This document shows positions 5,531 through 6,732 of a stretch of DNA of 6,732 nt, piece by piece. The translations under genes and the position numbers were made by a program. Every line of letters begins with the position of its first letter. Within the stretch, counting starts at the first letter, position 1. This DNA comes from Chthoniobacterales bacterium (GTDB taxonomy: Bacteria > Verrucomicrobiota > Verrucomicrobiia > Chthoniobacterales > UBA6821): contig JAIPKF010000076.1 of assembly GCA_021733705.1 (NCBI GenBank), positions 1 through 6,732 on the forward strand, written 5' to 3'. Below the pieces are notes generated by a model, which was not told where the DNA came from, ran no database searches, and saw only the letters and a program-made list of their open reading frames with translations.

Positions 5531-6732
5531 ATGTCATTATTTTTTTCTACCTTTCCTGAAGGATCAAAATCAACCCTTCCTCTTCGCTGCGAGATCTCTC
5601 TCAAGGATACTTGGGATCTTACCCCTCTCTTTGCATCAGAGGCAGCTTGGGAAGAAGAGTTTCAAAGACTCTCCGTAGACTATCTTCACATTACTCAATT
5701 TAAAGGAGAGCTTGGAAGCTCCGCAGAAAAGCTTTTTGAACTTTTAGAATTTGAAAAAAAAATACATCAGTCACTAGAGTTGCTAAGTCACTACGCTGGG
5801 TTATGTCTCTCTGAGGATAGCAGCAATAGCATTGCACTCGATCGTGATGGGAGACTTCAATCACTCTCTACAGATATTGAAACAACAACCTCTTTCATTG
5901 CACCAGAGATTCAAGCAATTGAGGATAAAACGTTTTCTGATTTCCTTGCTGCTCCAATTTTACAATCATGGATGATTCCACTCCAGAGATTGCGTCGCCT
6001 ACGTGCCCACACATTAAGTGATCGAGAAGAGCGGCTCATGGCCTTAAGTGGGCCGAGCATTGCAGGTCATCAAGAGACATTTTCACAGCTTACGAATGTC
6101 GATATGATATTTGGAACTCTCGATGATGAGCATCAGGATAAGGTAGTTCTCACCCAAAGCAGTTTTAGTTCATTCTTACAAAAACCAAACAGAAAAACAC
6201 GACAAGAGGCCTTCAAAAAATTTTATAAAGAATTTTCCGATCACCGCTATACCCTCTCAGCAACTCTTGCAAGCTCGGTGAAGGGAGATGTATTCCATGC
6301 TCGTGCCCGAAATTACCCCTCTGCTTTGGAGGCAGCTCTCTTTGATGATGATATTCCCATCTCTGTTTATGATCATCTTATTAGTGCTGTACGGCAACGT
6401 CGGGAGCCCTTGTTTCATTACTACGAATTACGACGCCGTATTCTCAAACTTCCCAAACTCCATGTCTATGACACCTATGTTCCCCTTGTAGCAACTGTCC
6501 AAAGCAATGTCCCCTTCGATGATGCCATTGAAAAAGTTTTAGCATCGCTTCAGCCACTCGGATCTGAGTATGTGACACTATTAGCACGAGGACTCCAAGA
6601 GGAGCGTTGGTGTGATCGCTATGAAAACAGAGGAAAACGAAGTGGTGCTTTTTCGTGTGGGGGATATCAGGGGCCTCCCTACATCTTAATGAATTATAAG
6701 GCTGATGTCTTTGCAGATATCTATACCCTCAC
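5531..6732 (+). CDS. pepF: Oligoendopeptidase F, M3 metallopeptidase family (N-terminal 400 residues, cut by window edge)
   Basis: PepF is a cytoplasmic zinc peptidase that cleaves short peptides. The frame runs uninterrupted from ATG 5531 to the right edge: 400 full codons plus two bases. Family features are visible in order: the opening TWDLTPLFASEAAWEEEF (27-44); the helical N-terminal lobe including LQRLRRLRAHTLSDREERLM (151-170); ETFSQLTNVDMIFGTL (182-197); RQEAFKKFY (224-232); and the pre-catalytic GKRSGAFSCGGY...PPYILMNY (368-389). The last visible residues, DVFADIYTL plus AC of a Thr codon, lead directly into where the HEXXH zinc motif should stand, so the catalytic residues lie outside the window. 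Typical family members are about 600 aa, so roughly one third is missing. In-frame TAA at 5519-5521 rules out an upstream start. No Shine-Dalgarno is seen (ACCTCTCCCT precedes the ATG). It lies 22 bp after the porin stop, so co-transcription is plausible. Confidence 0.93.
   Translation, partial: MSLFFSTFPEGSKSTLPLRCEISLKDTWDLTPLFASEAAWEEEFQRLSVDYLHITQFKGELGSSAEKLFELLEFEKKIHQSLELLSHYAGLCLSEDSSNSIALDRDGRLQSLSTDIETTTSFIAPEIQAIEDKTFSDFLAAPILQSWMIPLQRLRRLRAHTLSDREERLMALSGPSIAGHQETFSQLTNVDMIFGTLDDEHQDKVVLTQSSFSSFLQKPNRKTRQEAFKKFYKEFSDHRYTLSATLASSVKGDVFHARARNYPSALEAALFDDDIPISVYDHLISAVRQRREPLFHYYELRRRILKLPKLHVYDTYVPLVATVQSNVPFDDAIEKVLASLQPLGSEYVTLLARGLQEERWCDRYENRGKRSGAFSCGGYQGPPYILMNYKADVFADIYTL

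Noticed and set aside
6288..6491. A 67-codon plus-strand frame inside pepF.
   Set aside because: It is an alternative frame of a well-supported pepF reading frame with no independent support.
1..6732. CRISPR arrays, tRNA or rRNA genes, and defence or toxin-antitoxin modules.
   Set aside because: I saw no regularly spaced direct repeats, no cloverleaf with a CCA-like end, no rRNA-like segment, and no gene of those families on either strand.

Overview
The window encodes a Gram-negative bacterium: it carries an outer-membrane carbohydrate porin and a lipoprotein with a clear lipobox. Base composition is moderately AT-rich, with GC around 40% by eye. The TyrRS is the ~400-residue TyrZ-like bacterial form and the antiporter belongs to the NhaD/CitMHS-like ion-transporter group. 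A Verrucomicrobiota-like or other PVC-group host would fit this mix, but that is a low-confidence guess from family resemblance, and no taxonomic marker settles it.

Layout. (1) 3-431 (+): the 3' end of an unrecognised hydrophilic protein with a Ser/Asp/Asn/Pro-rich tail, cut by the left edge. (2) 440-1618 (-): complete tyrosyl-tRNA synthetase (tyrS), convergent with gene 1 across only 8 bp. (3) 1696-2958 (-): complete 420-aa membrane antiporter/anion transporter of the ion-transporter superfamily, upstream of tyrS on the same strand with a 77-bp gap. (4) 2959-3061: divergent intergenic region with weak candidate promoters. (5) 3062-3808 (+): DUF4410-type outer-membrane lipoprotein with a GTG start. 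(6) 3809-4101: 293 bp without a credible gene, dominated by a 186-bp near-symmetric palindromic element (3901-4086) with 22-bp perfect ends, read here as a MITE or collapsed insertion-sequence ends. (7) 4102-5508 (+): OprB-family carbohydrate-selective porin. (8) 5531-6732 (+): N-terminal 400 residues of oligoendopeptidase F (pepF), cut by the right edge just where the HEXXH zinc motif should begin.

How the genes fit together. Translation (tyrS), ion/anion transport, envelope lipoprotein, sugar porin and cytoplasmic peptidase do not form one recognisable pathway. This looks like ordinary chromosomal core and envelope genes. Porin and pepF are 22 bp apart on the same strand and could be co-transcribed; the lipoprotein and porin are separated by the palindromic element.

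No new defence, biosynthetic or mobile system is evident. The two things most worth a second look are the palindromic element, which ends 15 bp before the porin start codon, and the lack of Shine-Dalgarno sequences at all five visible starts, four of which follow pyrimidine-rich leaders.
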